Assembly (NCBI GenBank): GCA_033065855.1
Contig: JAVXUO010002513.1
Location: forward strand, 62,001 to 126,000
Source of the DNA: Escallonia rubra
Taxonomy: Eukaryota > Streptophyta > Magnoliopsida > Escalloniales > Escalloniaceae
DNA: 64,000 bases
Direction of reading: 5' to 3'
Position 1 is the first letter of the stretch; every line of letters starts with the position of its first letter. Shown piece after piece: positions 11,606-22,137 of the stretch. Position numbers and translations under genes: made by a program. The notes below the pieces were generated by a model that worked only from the letters and a program-made list of their open reading frames with translations, did no database searches and was not told the origin of the DNA.

Positions 11606-12040
11606 GACTTGCGTGATACTAGGCATTGAGCTGTGACCATGTCCGCTCATGTTGCCGGTGATTGTCGGCGCCCCTAAGACGATGACCCTCGGGTCACTCC
11701 GGGACGAGAACAGGTCTTTGGAGGACATCGTGCCTAGTCCGCCTGGCAGTTAGGTACATGGGCAACCCTCACCGCTGTCAGGTTCTCTACGCGTCTCTTG
11801 ACGCACCTTGTGGGATTCAGTAAGGGCTTGGACCAATGGCTGGGGCAACATGCTTACTCTGATCATGCTACCGCAGTGTGGTCAGTCTTCTTAGACAGGT
11901 AGAGAGATGCTGCGCGGGGAGGACATCATGAATTTGGGAACCGACAGTTCGACGGAGAACTGATATTTGTGGACCCCCTGGTGACGTGTCACTACCAGGG
12001 GATGACACATGTCAGCTTATGACACATACATATTTTTTCC

Positions 12041-12050
12041 TATAAATAGG
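12041..12050 (+). promoter_or_regulatory. LTR TATA box
   Basis: TATAAATAGG sits in the 3' LTR. The homologous position in the other family (minus strand CTATAAATAG at 16709-16718 and 24306-24315) has the same box, which supports it as the LTR promoter. Confidence 0.65.
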
Positions 12051-12390
12051 GGACCTTGGGCTTCATTTCAAGGGATGGCTCTCATTTGACATTTTCACTT
12101 GCTCTCTCTAAAAACCTATTCTCACTGGAATTCTAGAGAGAGAAACACATTTGAACTTCTGACATCGGACCCCTGACATTACACCCCTGACTTGGATTGT
12201 ATACTGCCGGCCCTGTTCGTCGCCGCCCTGCCTGCGCAACACTGCCAGCCCTCACGGCCTGTCTGGGGAGCCTTGCTCTCTGCCTTTACTCCGCCTTCAC
12301 TGTCTCTCACTTTGCATACTTGGAAGTTGACTCGGACTGTAGCCTTTGTGGCACCTCCACGTAGGTACGAACCCACTTTCCTTGGCATCA

Positions 12391-12808
12391 AAGGTTCTAT
12401 GCACCAACTTTTGATGAGGAGTTTCCCGATTACATAGATCCTATGGACAGTATGCCTACCGCACATGTCATGATTGCTATCCTAGATGATACCCCAAAAC
12501 TGACTCCAATGGATACCGACCACATTACGACACCACTGCACACAAGCGTTAGCTTTCTTGATACTGCATATCAGCGTCACGACTCGCTTTTAGATAAGGC
12601 CACAAGTTCAAGTTCGTCCACCTCAACTGCTTATACAAATTCTTCATTGAAATGGGCTCTGGATGATGACAACCCTCCAACTGGTCACATTAAGAACTCA
12701 AGATTATTGGACCTTCCAGCCGAACAGACTCTCCGTCACCTCCAAGTTATACCCTCTCTCCTTGTACTCTATTTACTATTGGGTATGTTTCCTTTATTCC
12801 GTATATGA
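12391..12808 (+). pseudogene. LINE ORF1 C-terminal fragment
   Basis: From the LTR junction the frame is open: FYAPTFDEEFPDYIDPMDSM onward to a stop at 12806-12808. It is Ser/Thr- and Asp-rich and has no zinc knuckle in the visible part. The assignment to LINE ORF1 rests on its place directly upstream of the endonuclease and on the abrupt left end at the LTR boundary. No start codon is implied, because the N-terminal part was separated by the Tat insertion. Confidence 0.55.
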
Positions 12809-13455
12809 TTCTGTGTAGAATTTATTTCCAATATGCATGTTTGCCTACTCGTATGTTTTTCTATATCCTTTGTCCCTCATTGTATCTATTAACTTATTTA
12901 CCTATGCACCTTAAGCGAAAACGCCTACACTGTCTTGCTAATCTAATTTTTGTTAAACGGTTATGATTTAGTCCCAAAAAATGTAAACGATTAAAAGAAG
13001 TTATTCTTAGAAAACGGGTTCAAGCTTTTGATCTATCTCATTGTTGGCTTTCTTTTACTACCCCGGTTTGTCCTGATCGTTTATATTACTCCTACCTACA
13101 TACCAAACAAAATTGGCACCTCCTCTCCACCGCCTTAACCCATATTCCTACTGATCAGGTTCCTAGTTACCATTACAAACATCTTAAAACTTCACGAGTG
13201 CCTTCCCATAGAGAGTTCTTCACCATTTTCATTCTTCTTCATATTTTCTTCCTTGATGCGCATAGGCCCCTGTCTTTTCATAGCTCTTTGGTATGCTCAT
13301 TATTACAAAATATTTCTTAATCTACGCCCTAGTACTTTGTTTATCAATTTTCATAACATAATTCTTATTCATTTTCGCAAACAAAAGAATTCTTTTTTTA
13401 GCTCTTTACCTCGAGGGGTTTCAAGTGTTGTCCTTTCACAACCCCTCCATTTGTG
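12809..13455 (+). other. Interval between LINE ORF1 and ORF2
   Basis: This T/C-rich sequence has several short frames, none long and none with a motif that I recognise. It may include a decayed end of ORF1, since one frame (about 12910-13300) stays open for stretches between stops. Confidence 0.4.
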
Positions 13456-14480
13456 ATGAAGTTCCTCTATTGGAACTGTCGAGGTCTTGGTCAACCTCGC
13501 ACAGTTTGTACATCAAAACATTTGATCAAGATCCACCACCCACTCATCGTCTTCCTTCAAGAAACTTTCCAATTGGTTTCCACCATAGATCTCCGTCTCC
13601 GTTCTTCTGGCTTAACTTGTTCTGCTGGGATGGACTCCTGGTCTAATAAGGGAGGCCTTTGGGTTGAATGGTCGCCTCAACTCCAGGGTGAAGTCCTTTT
13701 CTGCAACAAGCATCTCCTACTACTCTCCTTCACTGATCATTCTATTTCATGGACGTTGGTGTATATTTATGGACACTCGAACCTTTCCAAACGACAGCGT
13801 ACGTGGAATGCTATCCTCTATATGCTTCTCCCCATACAAAGACCGCTACTTTTACTTGGAGATTTCAATCAAGTCTTATCCTTTGACGAAAAATAGGCCG
13901 CAATTACCTTAGGATTCCGGGCCATCATTATCTGTCTGAATTTTTACATCAACTCGGCCTCATTGAATCTGATCGGCAAGGACCCATTTTCACGGGGCAC
14001 AATGGACGCCAACATGGTGATTCTACTTATGAGAAACTGGACCGTTGTTACTTTAATTCTGACTGGATCCTCACCTATCATTCAACTGTCACTACCAACC
14101 TTGGGATTCAAGAGTATGATCATGCGCCCTTACTCGTTGACTCAGGTCCATTTGTCAGGCCTCGGGGGAGAGGTCGAAGATTTGAAGCATTCTGGTTAAA
14201 ACATAAGGGAATCATTGCTATTATCCGCTAGTTTTGGGGTCTACCTCTCACCGATTCTCCTCTTTATCGCATTGTCTCTTGGGACCAACTAATTTTACGG
14301 AAACTTTTCGAATTGTACTCTCAGCATCATGGAAAATTAGAGAACCAAATCTATTCCACCCATGACCTTCTTATTATATGTCAAACACAACTCCCGGACA
14401 CCGAGGCCTGTAAGGAGGATATTTTATTACGACAACATCTCAACTGGCTTCTCGACTGCAAAGAAATTTAGTAGGCGCAT
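13456..14480 (+). pseudogene. LINE ORF2: AP-type endonuclease domain
   Basis: This domain nicks target DNA to prime reverse transcription. It starts MKFLYWNCRGLGQPRTV, the canonical N-terminus of plant L1 ORF2 (conserved Asn of the active site). It continues with FLQET (metal-binding Glu), WTLVYIYG and LLLGDFNQVL (conserved Asp and Asn). A stop at 13894-13896 and a frame change follow, after which YDHAPLLVD (the SDHxPL-like catalytic Asp-His) can be read at about 14115-14145. The ATG at 13456 was chosen because similarity begins exactly there. Confidence 0.8.
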
Positions 14481-14749
14481 CGATCCACGGAAAAATGGCT
14501 AACCCTAGGAGATCGAAACATTAAATTCTTGCATGCTTATACTACCACTTGTAGACCCTCGCCATGTGAAGGACCATCAAGTTAATCTATACTCTTCTGT
14601 GGCTGAACTACAAAACTGTTTTCTCCTCCATTTCTTTACCATCCTTTGCCCGAACCCAATCCATGAGAACATCAGTTCCCGCACACTACCACTTTTTCCT
14701 TCGGTTAAGGCCATATCCATATCTCTGACTTTGTAACATCAACTCCAAT

Positions 14750-16344
14750 TAAACCAACAGTTTACCACACAAGAAGTAAAAACCGTCGTGTTCCAATTAG
14801 CCCCCCTCAAAGCACTCGGTCCGGATGGTATCATCCCTCTTCTATACCAACAGTGCTGGGACTTCATGGGACAATCAATCACAACAACGATCCTTTCCTT
14901 CCTGCATTCGGGACATATTCTTACACAAATCAACAAAAAACTTATATCACTCTCATCCCAAAAACCAAACAACCTTCGCACCAGAGTGATTTTTGCCCCA
15001 TCAGTCTTTACAACACAATTTACAAAATCATCACCAAAACCATTAGTAATAGGTTACAGATAGTCCTCCCACATCTTATCTCACATTTCCAAAATGCATT
15101 TACTAAAGGAAGTCATATTGCTGATAATATCTTACTTGCGCAAGAAATTACAAACAAAATTAAAACAACAAAATTCGGGAAAAAGGCATACGACATGCTG
15201 AAAATGGATATGAGCAAGGCCTATGACCGCCTACGCTGGGATTTCATTGAGGTCGTCTTCCACCATTTCAGTTTCCCCCCATATCTGATACACCTCATCA
15301 TGCAGTGTAGTTCCTCAGTCACGTATTCCATTATGGTGGAAGGATCACCTTCGACCTGTTTCTAACCATCAAAAGGGCTGTAACAAGGCGACTCATTGTC
15401 ACCAACTATCTTTACTCAGTGCACTGAAGCATTCTCACAATCACTCATTAAGGCCCAAGAATTTGGGGGCATCTGTGGTGTAAGAATAACACATATATCA
15501 ACATCAATCAATCATTTACTATTTGCTGACGATTCGATGCTATTTTTTCTTCTTAACCCGTTATGCGGTGAACTTCTAAAAATTCTCCTTGAACAATATC
15601 TACAGGATTCAGGACAACAAATTAATTTGTATTAATCTTCTCTAGTCGTGAGCCCGAACTGTCCTCTCCCATTATCCGCGTACTTCTCCACGACCCTAGG
15701 CATCCCTACTGATCAACAGTTTGGACAATACTTGGGTATAACTTTAGACATCAGAAGGAATTCTTTACCTCTCTTATGGAAAAAATCGACAATGTTGTGT
15801 AGGTTGGATATGTCTTCTTCTCAACAAAGCTGACAGAGCAACTCTCATCAAATCCGTGCTCTCCTTTTTACTCACTTATCATATGCAAGTTTCTCTCTTT
15901 CTGACACATATATGCAACCAAATTGATTCTATTATGAGCAACTTCTGGTGGAAAGGGGATCACCAAGGTTGTGGTATACATTGGGTCAATTAGCACACTA
16001 TTTGTGGCCACCAAACCACATGCGGATTGGGGTTTCGTCACACACATCTCTTTAATCTGGCACTCCTAGCCAAAACTAGCTGGCGAATATTACAAACACC
16101 CATATCCCTGCTTTCCACCACTCCGAGACTCAAATAATGCAAACACCAACACTTCATGCGAACTCCCCCCAAAACCAATGCCCTCTTGGGGTTGTAAGAG
16201 TATCTTAGCTGGTCGGGATACTTTATTTACTGGAATATGTTGGCAAGTAGGCAATGGTGCACATATAAATCTCTGGACTGACCATTGGCTTTCAGATACT
16301 CTCCTTGATGAACTCCAGGGGTTTTATGTACCCACCTTTAATAT
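14750..16344 (+). pseudogene. LINE ORF2: reverse transcriptase and thumb, broken
   Basis: Motifs in order are KALGPDGIIPLLYQQCWDFM, LISLIPKTKQPSHQSDFCPI (in a second frame), MLKMDMSKAYDRLRWDFIE, then after a stop GDSLSPTIFTQCTEAF and INHLLFADDSMLFF at about 15500-15550, with the catalytic Asp pair intact. Next come GQYLGITL and a segment SWGCKSILAGRD...WQVGNGAHINLWTDHWL, characteristic of the region between RT and zf-RVT in plant L1s. At least five frame changes or stops are present. The frame is interrupted at 16344 by the minus-strand LTR element. Confidence 0.85.
16340..16344 (+). repeat. Target-site duplication AATAT, left copy
   Basis: AATAT directly precedes the LTR start TGATGCC and is repeated at 26990-26994 after the other LTR. 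Five-base duplications are typical for LTR retrotransposon integration. Confidence 0.95.
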
Positions 16345-17179
16345 TGATGCCAATGAAAGTGGGTTCGTACTTACGTGGAGGCGCCACAAAGGCTGCAGTC
16401 CGTGTCAGCTTCCAAGTATGCAAAGTGAGAGACAGCAAGGACGGAGTAAGGGCTGAGAGCAAGGCTTCCCAGACAGGCCGTGAGGAATGGCAGTGCTGCG
16501 AAGGCAAAGCTAAGACGAACGGGGCCGGCAGTCGATAGTCCAAGTCAGGGTCCGAGCCGAGGTCCAAGTCAGGGTCCAATGTTACGATCTTAAGTTATGT
16601 CCAATTTTGTGTTTCTCTCTCTAGAATCTAAGAGCTCACCAATTCTAGAGTGAGAAAGTGATTTTTGTGAGAATGAAGAAGAAGTCCTTTTTTGAGTTGT
16701 AAAGTTCACTATTTATAGAAAACAATGTGCTTATATCATAAAGTGCCACATGTCGTCCCCCGGGAGTGACACGTCACCAGGGGGTCCCAAAATACCGATT
16801 CTCCGTTGGACTGTCGGTTCCCAAATTCGCGTTGCCTGTCTCGCACAGCGTCGTTCTGCCTGTCTGAGAAGACTGACCATACCATGACGGCATGGTCAAA
16901 GTAAACCCGTTGCCCCAGCCACCAATCCAAGCCCTTACTGAATCCCATGAGGTGCGTCAAGAGACGCGCAGATAACCTCACAGTGGTGAGGGTTACCCCT
17001 GTAGCCAACTGCCAGGCGGACTAGGCGCGATGCCCTCCAAGGACCTGCTCCCGTCCCGGAGTGACCCGGGGGTCATTGCCCTGGTGGTGTCGAAGATCGA
17101 TAGTAACATGAGCGAACATGGTCGCAGCTCAGTGCTCCGAGTCTATGGCGAGGGGTCCTTGTGTCGGAGCCCCCTGTGA

Positions 17180-17412
17180 CTGTGACGACGATGGCTATGA
17201 GGTTGTGAGCCCATCCCGGTACGAGGGTCGAAGCCCCCTTGTGATTGAGACGGCGATGGCTATAAGGTTGTGAGCCCATCCCGGTACGAGGCCGAAGCCC
17301 CCATTTTGATTGAGACGGCGATGGCTATAAGGTTGTGAGCCCATCCCGGTATGAGGCCGAAGCCCCCCTTGTGATTGAGACGGCGATGGCTATAAGGTTG
17401 TGAGCCCATCCC
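17180..17412 (-). repeat. ~62-67 bp tandem array in LTR U3
   Basis: Four units each contain GACGGCGATGGCTATAAGG and TTGTGAGCCCATCCCGGTA. The same array is at 24777-25015 in the other LTR. It lies just upstream of the LTR promoter as read on the minus strand. Confidence 0.8.
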
Positions 17413-17429
17413 GGTAGTATGCAACATGA

Positions 17430-17970
17430 TTGTGGCGCATGAGCGCGGTGCCTATAGCATGAGACAATACCTGGTGCCTGGGGCACGTGTTGTGAAAGTG
17501 GTGCGGCGACGAACGTCGCGGAGCAATATTTGGTGCCGGGGCACGTATGATGAGACTGGCGCACGGGCGCGGCGACGAACGTCGCGGAGCAATACTTGGT
17601 GTCGGGGCATGTATCATGAGAATGCACGTAGGCACGGTGACGATCGTCGCGGAGACAATACTTGGTGCCGGGGCACGTATCATGAGAATACACGCAGGCG
17701 CGGCGACGAATATCGCGGAGCAATAGTTGGTGTCGTGGGCACGTATCATGACGATGGCGCAAGGGCGCGGCGACGAACGTCGCGGAGCAACAGTTGGTGC
17801 CGGGGGCACGTATCATGACGATGGCGCAAGGGCGCGGCGACGAACGTCGCGGAGCAACAGTTGGTGCCGGGGGCACGTATCATGACGATGGCGCAAGGGC
17901 GCGGCGACGAACGTCCCGGAGCAACAGTTGGTGCCGGGGGCACGTATCATGACGATGGCGCTCGGGCGCG
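17430..17970 (-). repeat. ~67 bp minisatellite with internal palindrome in LTR U3
   Basis: Eight or so units follow the pattern GGCGCGGCGACGAACGTCGC ... CAGTTGGTGCCGG ... CACGTATCATGACGATGG. The three units starting at 17761, 17828 and 17895 are almost identical with a 67-bp period; the others are more diverged. Each unit carries the inverted repeat GCGACG-AA-CGTCGC. Long open frames through this array on both strands are products of the repeat, not genes. Confidence 0.85.
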
Positions 17971-18309
17971 CATCGGGTGTCCCGAAGACGAGATGTGAGC
18001 TGAGTGTGCCTGTCATAACAAGATAATGAATGCAACATATAGTAATGACAAAGTTGGTAGTTATGGTATGCGGTCGTCGGTGACGGGTCATTCGGTGATA
18101 GTGCGTGACTTTGGGCGATGGGCATCGCGGGAGCGGTGTGCGTTCATGGACGACGGACGTCCCGAGGTTGATGCACGACGGACGTCGTGAGGTTGATGCA
18201 CGACGAACGTCGCGAGGTTGATGTACGAACGTCCGTGAACATCGCGGAGGTGCAAAGACTCGAGAAAACAAGTGCGCGCGGGAGGGGAGACCATTGGCCA
18301 AAATGGGGG

Positions 18310-19090
18310 GAAGGCCAAGGATAACCCCTCGTGGAGGCCGAGGCCGACCCCCTAGGCATGGGGAAGGCCGAGGCCGACCCCCTGGGGTTGGCCAAGGCCA
18401 AATGGCCAACTCCTATGATGGAGCCCAAGGCCACTCCCCCCTTTTGGTGAACTTTGGGCGCGCCGACGGTAGGTGGTTTGATGAGCAAAGACAAATCCGA
18501 AAGTTGCATTATGACAAGCGTGTCGACGTGAATCGTACCTACATGACGAACGAGATGTCAAAGTCACGTCCAAAGCGTACGAAGTGAAAAAAGTGCAAAA
18601 AGGGGTTTGCGCAGAGGGGTGAACCACCGGGGGAAAATGGCCGAGGCCAAGCCCTCCAGGAGGCCGAGGCCGACCCCCATGGCCTGGGGAAGGCCGAGGC
18701 CGACCCTCATGGCATGGGAAAGGCCGAGGCCGACCCCCTGGGGTTGGCCAAGGTCATTTGGCCATCTTCCATTTTTCGGAGCCCAAGGCCACTTCTCCTT
18801 TTACGAACTTCGGGTGCGCCGTCGGTAGGTGTTTTGATAAGCAATGACGAATCTAGAAGTTGTGTTATGACGAGCGTGTTGCCAAGAATCATACCCACGT
18901 AGCGATCAAAGTGTCTAGGTTACGTACGAAGCGTACGAGGGGAAAGAAGTACGAAAAAGGGGTATGCGAGAAAGGGGTGAACCACCGGGGGAAAGTGGCC
19001 AAGGCCAAGCCCCCTAGAAGGCCGAGGCCGACCCCTATGGCCTGGGGAAGGCCGAGGCCGACCCCCTGGGGTTGGCCAAGGCCATTTTCC
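18310..19090 (-). repeat. Dispersed GGCCGAGGCCGACCCC motif blocks in LTR U3
   Basis: Three ~300-bp blocks (about 18295-18500, 18600-18850, 18960-19190) each have one to three copies of GGCCGAGGCCGACCCC followed by a GGTTGGCCAAGGCC-like stretch, then a GTACGAAG/ACGAAGCG-type segment. They look like diverged higher-order repeats. The same GGCCGAGGCCGA word recurs inside the element at 20455 and 20775. Confidence 0.7.
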
Positions 19091-19374
19091 CCCTTGACCC
19101 CATTTCTCCAAATGCGCCGTCGGCCGACATTTTTGATGAAAAGGTGTTCGGATGGTCTCGGCGTGACGATCGCGCTAGCGTTAGTGACGTCGACGCGAAA
19201 TAAAATGTCTAAGTCACGCACGAAGCGCGCGGAACGAGAAAAACATGTGTCTTGGGCACGCGGGCGCTGACTGGTTTGATGCGTTGGAAAATTGATCGTT
19301 GACAATGTCGACGTGCTCACGAGAAGCGGGACCCCTGGTGGGCCCTTGGGTACGACCAGAATGGGTTGGGAACA

Positions 19375-19386
19375 TAAGCCCCCTGC
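19375..19386 (-). promoter_or_regulatory. Polypurine tract of the gag-only element
   Basis: Minus strand GCAGGGGGCTTA abuts the 3' LTR start TGTTCCC. It is identical to the tract at 10781-10792 of the autonomous relative. Confidence 0.75.
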
Positions 19387-20523
19387 GTGTGGTGTGCGCG
19401 GAGGGGCGACCCGAGCGGGCGCCGCACGCATAAACGCTTGGAAGAGAAGAATATTTTTTTTATGTTCTTTGGCCGGAGAGTAGCTGACGTCGTCTCTGAA
19501 TGAGGAAGGTGAAGAGTAGGTGGCTCGAGCCACCTCGTGCACCACCTATTGAGACCTTGGAATGCTTGGGCGTTGACATAAGGGCACGACGATGGGGCGC
19601 ATGAGCGTGGTCGTGGAGTCAGTACACGAGCGACGGGGGTCGCGGAGATGACGTCCAGGCGATGGACGATGAGCATCGAGGAGTTGGCGCGCGGGCGTGA
19701 GCGACGTCTGGACGACGGGTAACGGGGGTCACGGAGATGACGTCCAGGCTACGAGTGACGGGGTCACGGAGTTGGCGCGCGGGCGCGGGCGACGTCCGGA
19801 CGACGAGCGGCGGGGGTCGCGAAGATGACGTCCGGGCGACGCGGTGCCTGGGTATGGCGACATGCATTTGAACAATGAGTAGGAGTAAGTGGTTCGAGCT
19901 ACCTCGCGCACCACCTACCAAAGACGTTGATGTCGAGGTTGTCACAACACGGAGCGTGGTAAAAGAATGCAAAAAATTTCTAAGTGTAGAAGAGTAAGAG
20001 ATGGGTAGGGGCGCGATGTGCGCGATCGGGCGTCGCGATGGGGGGCAGTCCACGACGGGCGCAGGGGCGCGGGCAATGCAAGGCGGTCAATGTTGCAAAA
20101 AAATCTAAGTGTGGAAAAGTGAGAAAATGGGTAACGGAGGGAGTCAAGAAGTGCTACACCAAAGCATATGAAGTTTTAGTTGAAGTAAATTGGTATTTTA
20201 GTTTTTGGTTTGGTTAGATTGAAAAAAAAATGCTAAGTGTTTTGTAGGGTGAGTATAATGGAATATGAGAAAGAAAATATGTTGATCATGAGGGGTGTTG
20301 TATTTATGAAGTAGTGTAAATAAAGTATGTGATTATGTGAGAGAGGGAGAGAGAAGACAAATAAAACTAAGTATGAAATTGTGGTAGTAGTAAAGGGGGA
20401 GTTAATGGGGGTGAGGTAGAAGAAGAAAAAGAGGGAGGGGGGTCGGCAGTGGGGAGGCCGAGGCCGAGGGGTGTGAGGAAAGGGGGAGGGTGAGATGAGG
20501 GAATTGATGGGGGCATGTAGTAT

Positions 20524-20542
20524 GAGAGAGAGAGAGAGAGAG
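20524..20542. repeat. (GA)n microsatellite
   Basis: An uninterrupted GA run. Confidence 0.9.
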
Positions 20543-20647
20543 TGTGGGTTTAATGATGAATGGAAAGGAAGAAAGAAAAACCAATGAGAAGAATGAGAGA
20601 GCAACCCGCATGTGGAGGGGTGAGTTAATAAGAGAGAATGTGTAAGA

Positions 20648-20651
<4 letters not shown>

Positions 20652-20683
<32 letters not shown>
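20652..20683. repeat. (GA)n microsatellite
   Basis: An uninterrupted GA run of about 16 units. Confidence 0.9.
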
Positions 20684-20686
<3 letters not shown>

Positions 20687-20871
20687 TAATGAGAGTGTGA
20701 TTGGAGAGAGGAGAGAGGAGGGTGAGTGAATGAAGAGGGGAGAGGGGGTCGGCCTAAGGGAAGGCGTGGGGAGGCCGAGGCCGAGGGGTGTGGTTGTGGG
20801 AAAGGGGGGCATTGGAAATGATGGGAGAAGAGAAATATGAAGAAAGAGTGATGTGAAAGGTGAGAATTAAA

Positions 20872-20881
<10 letters not shown>

Positions 20882-20902
<21 letters not shown>
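20882..20902. repeat. (GA)n microsatellite
   Basis: An uninterrupted GA run; its surroundings resemble those of the runs at 20652 and 21066. Confidence 0.9.
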
Positions 20903-21062
20903 ATGTGGGTAATGATGAGTGAAAATGAAGAGAAGTAAGGGGGAGGGTGGGAGAAACCCACGTGAAGGTGAAAGAGAAGAGAGTGTTGGGTGAGTTAATG
21001 AGTATAAGAGAGAGTGTGTAAGAGAATGTGTAAGAGAGAAAGAGAGAGAGGCATTTAATGTG

Positions 21063-21065
<3 letters not shown>

Positions 21066-21093
<28 letters not shown>
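21066..21093. repeat. (GA)n microsatellite
   Basis: An uninterrupted GA run of about 14 units followed by GT repeats. Confidence 0.9.
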
Positions 21094-22137
21094 TGTGTGT
21101 GAAGTGGAGAAATTGGAGGATGTTGTCTCGGATAGTGAGGGAAGAGAAGGAAATGTGTGAAATGGGTGATGTGAAGGAAGAAAGAGAAAAAGTAAAAAGT
21201 GATGGGAGGGAGAGAAAAAGGAAGAGAGAGAAATGGAGAGAGGGAATTAAAATTGGGAAGAGAGAGTGGGGAAGACCCACATGGAGGGGTGGGATGGAGG
21301 CTGCCCGAATTTGGGGCTGCCCAGGCGCCTGGGTGGTGGGTGGGGTGGGGGTGGGGGGGGTGCAAAAAAAAAAAAATTTTTGTTTTTTGTTGGCCTCCCT
21401 AAGGAGGGAACCCCCAATGGAATTCTTCATAATGTACAAGAAGAGAATGAGAGAAGTGGGATGGTGGGAGTATGAAAAAAAATAATATCAAAAGGAGAAA
21501 GAAGTTATGTATGAAGCGGGAAGAAGTATGGTGAGGGAAGAGAGGAAAGAGTGATGAGAGCATGAGGGGAAGATGAAAAACTTGAAAATTTTTCTAAGTG
21601 TAGATTTTTTTTTTGAGCTCGGGCAAGGATGCTAAGGGAGGCCGCTGAGGATGATCATCGATGATTGGTTGCCAAAAAAGTGAAATTTTTTCTAAGTGTT
21701 GGGCTGAGACAAGGATGCCGAGGGAGACCACTAAGGATGATCATCGATGATCGGTTGCGAAAAAAATGAATTTTTTTTAAGTGTCAAGAAAAGTAGATGG
21801 AGGATGATGATGCGATCGTAGTAACGGGCTCGAGCCACCCCGCGCACCACGTACCAAGTCGTTGCAATGTGAGGCCGAAGGGATTGGGAAGGGGTGAAGC
21901 CCCCAAGGGAGTGGGTGATGGCATGAAGGGTGATATCAATAGACTTGTGCAAGAGCAATGTAAAAAATTTTCTAAGTCTGGAAAATGTAACTTCATTGAT
22001 AACGAAGGATAGGCAGCATGCCTTGATACATGGGTATGATGTACATGGAAACTTGCAAAATGAACGAAAAAATTACAAGTGTGGAAAATGCACTAAGGCA
22101 TGCCAAGGCTTGGTCGGGTAGGTCATATGTCCCGTAC

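Larger units (their letters stand above)
945..12390 (+). mobile_element. Degenerate Tat-lineage Ty3/gypsy LTR retrotransposon, left part missing
   Basis: The order along the + strand is gag, protease, reverse transcriptase, RNase H, a second RNase H with a FDGSTTS start, integrase, an antisense plant-mobile-domain gene, a polypurine tract and a 3' LTR. Integrase after RT/RNase H defines Ty3/gypsy. The second RNase H and the antisense extra gene are hallmarks of the plant Tat (Ogre/Retand-type) lineage. Every domain carries in-frame stops or frameshifts, so the copy cannot encode a full polyprotein. Its 5' LTR, PBS and gag N-terminus are absent from the window, because another LTR-like sequence interrupts gag at 944/945. 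The right boundary (12390, ...TTGGCATCA) abuts a LINE ORF1 frame, so this element inserted into that LINE. The predicted target duplication is AAGGT at 12391-12395. Confidence 0.9.
10793..12390 (+). repeat. 3' LTR of the Tat element (1,598 bp)
   Basis: It starts TGTTCCCAATC and ends TTGGCATCA, so it has the TG...CA ends of an LTR. The first ~100 bp and the last ~250 bp are clearly similar to the LTRs of the second element (26989-23944 and 19374-16345, minus strand), while the middle is shorter and differs. A TATAAATAGG box lies at 12041-12050, so U3 is about 1.25 kb and R-U5 about 0.33 kb. The sequence right of 12390 resumes an open LINE ORF1 frame. Confidence 0.85.
16345..19374 (-). repeat. 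3' LTR of the gag-only element (3,030 bp)
   Basis: It matches 23944-26989 along its whole length. The lengths differ by 16 bp, which two visible indels explain: an 18-bp duplication around 25727-25744 present only in the other copy, and 2 bp (GACACGTC versus GACGTC, near 16767) present only here. The minus-strand TATA box CTATAAATAG lies at 16709-16718, so U3 is about 2.65 kb and R-U5 only about 0.36 kb. Confidence 0.95.
19387..22137 (-). other. Internal non-coding region in place of pol
   Basis: This stretch lies between gag and the PPT. It has GC-rich imperfect repeats with GCGGGGGTCGCGGAGATGAC-like words (about 19600-19850), two GGCCGAGGCCGA blocks and several long GA tracts. Several segments read AAATTTTTCTAAGTGTGGAA-like (about 19970, 20100, 21590, 21690, 21770, 21965, 22075), a short word repeated through the region. 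No RT, integrase or protease motif was found in any frame. Long minus-strand open frames at 20233-20961 and 20754-21439 are Ser/Leu/Pro/His low complexity from the GA tracts. Confidence 0.75.

Noticed and set aside
17325..18409. Long open frames across the LTR minisatellite (and the copies at 24922-26024)
   Set aside because: They read through 62- and 67-bp repeats on both strands and are duplicated with the LTRs; no domain or start context.
20233..21439. Long minus-strand open frames (242, 203 and 190 codons)
   Set aside because: They are Ser/Leu/His/Pro low complexity produced by GA-rich tracts; open in several frames at once and without any domain.
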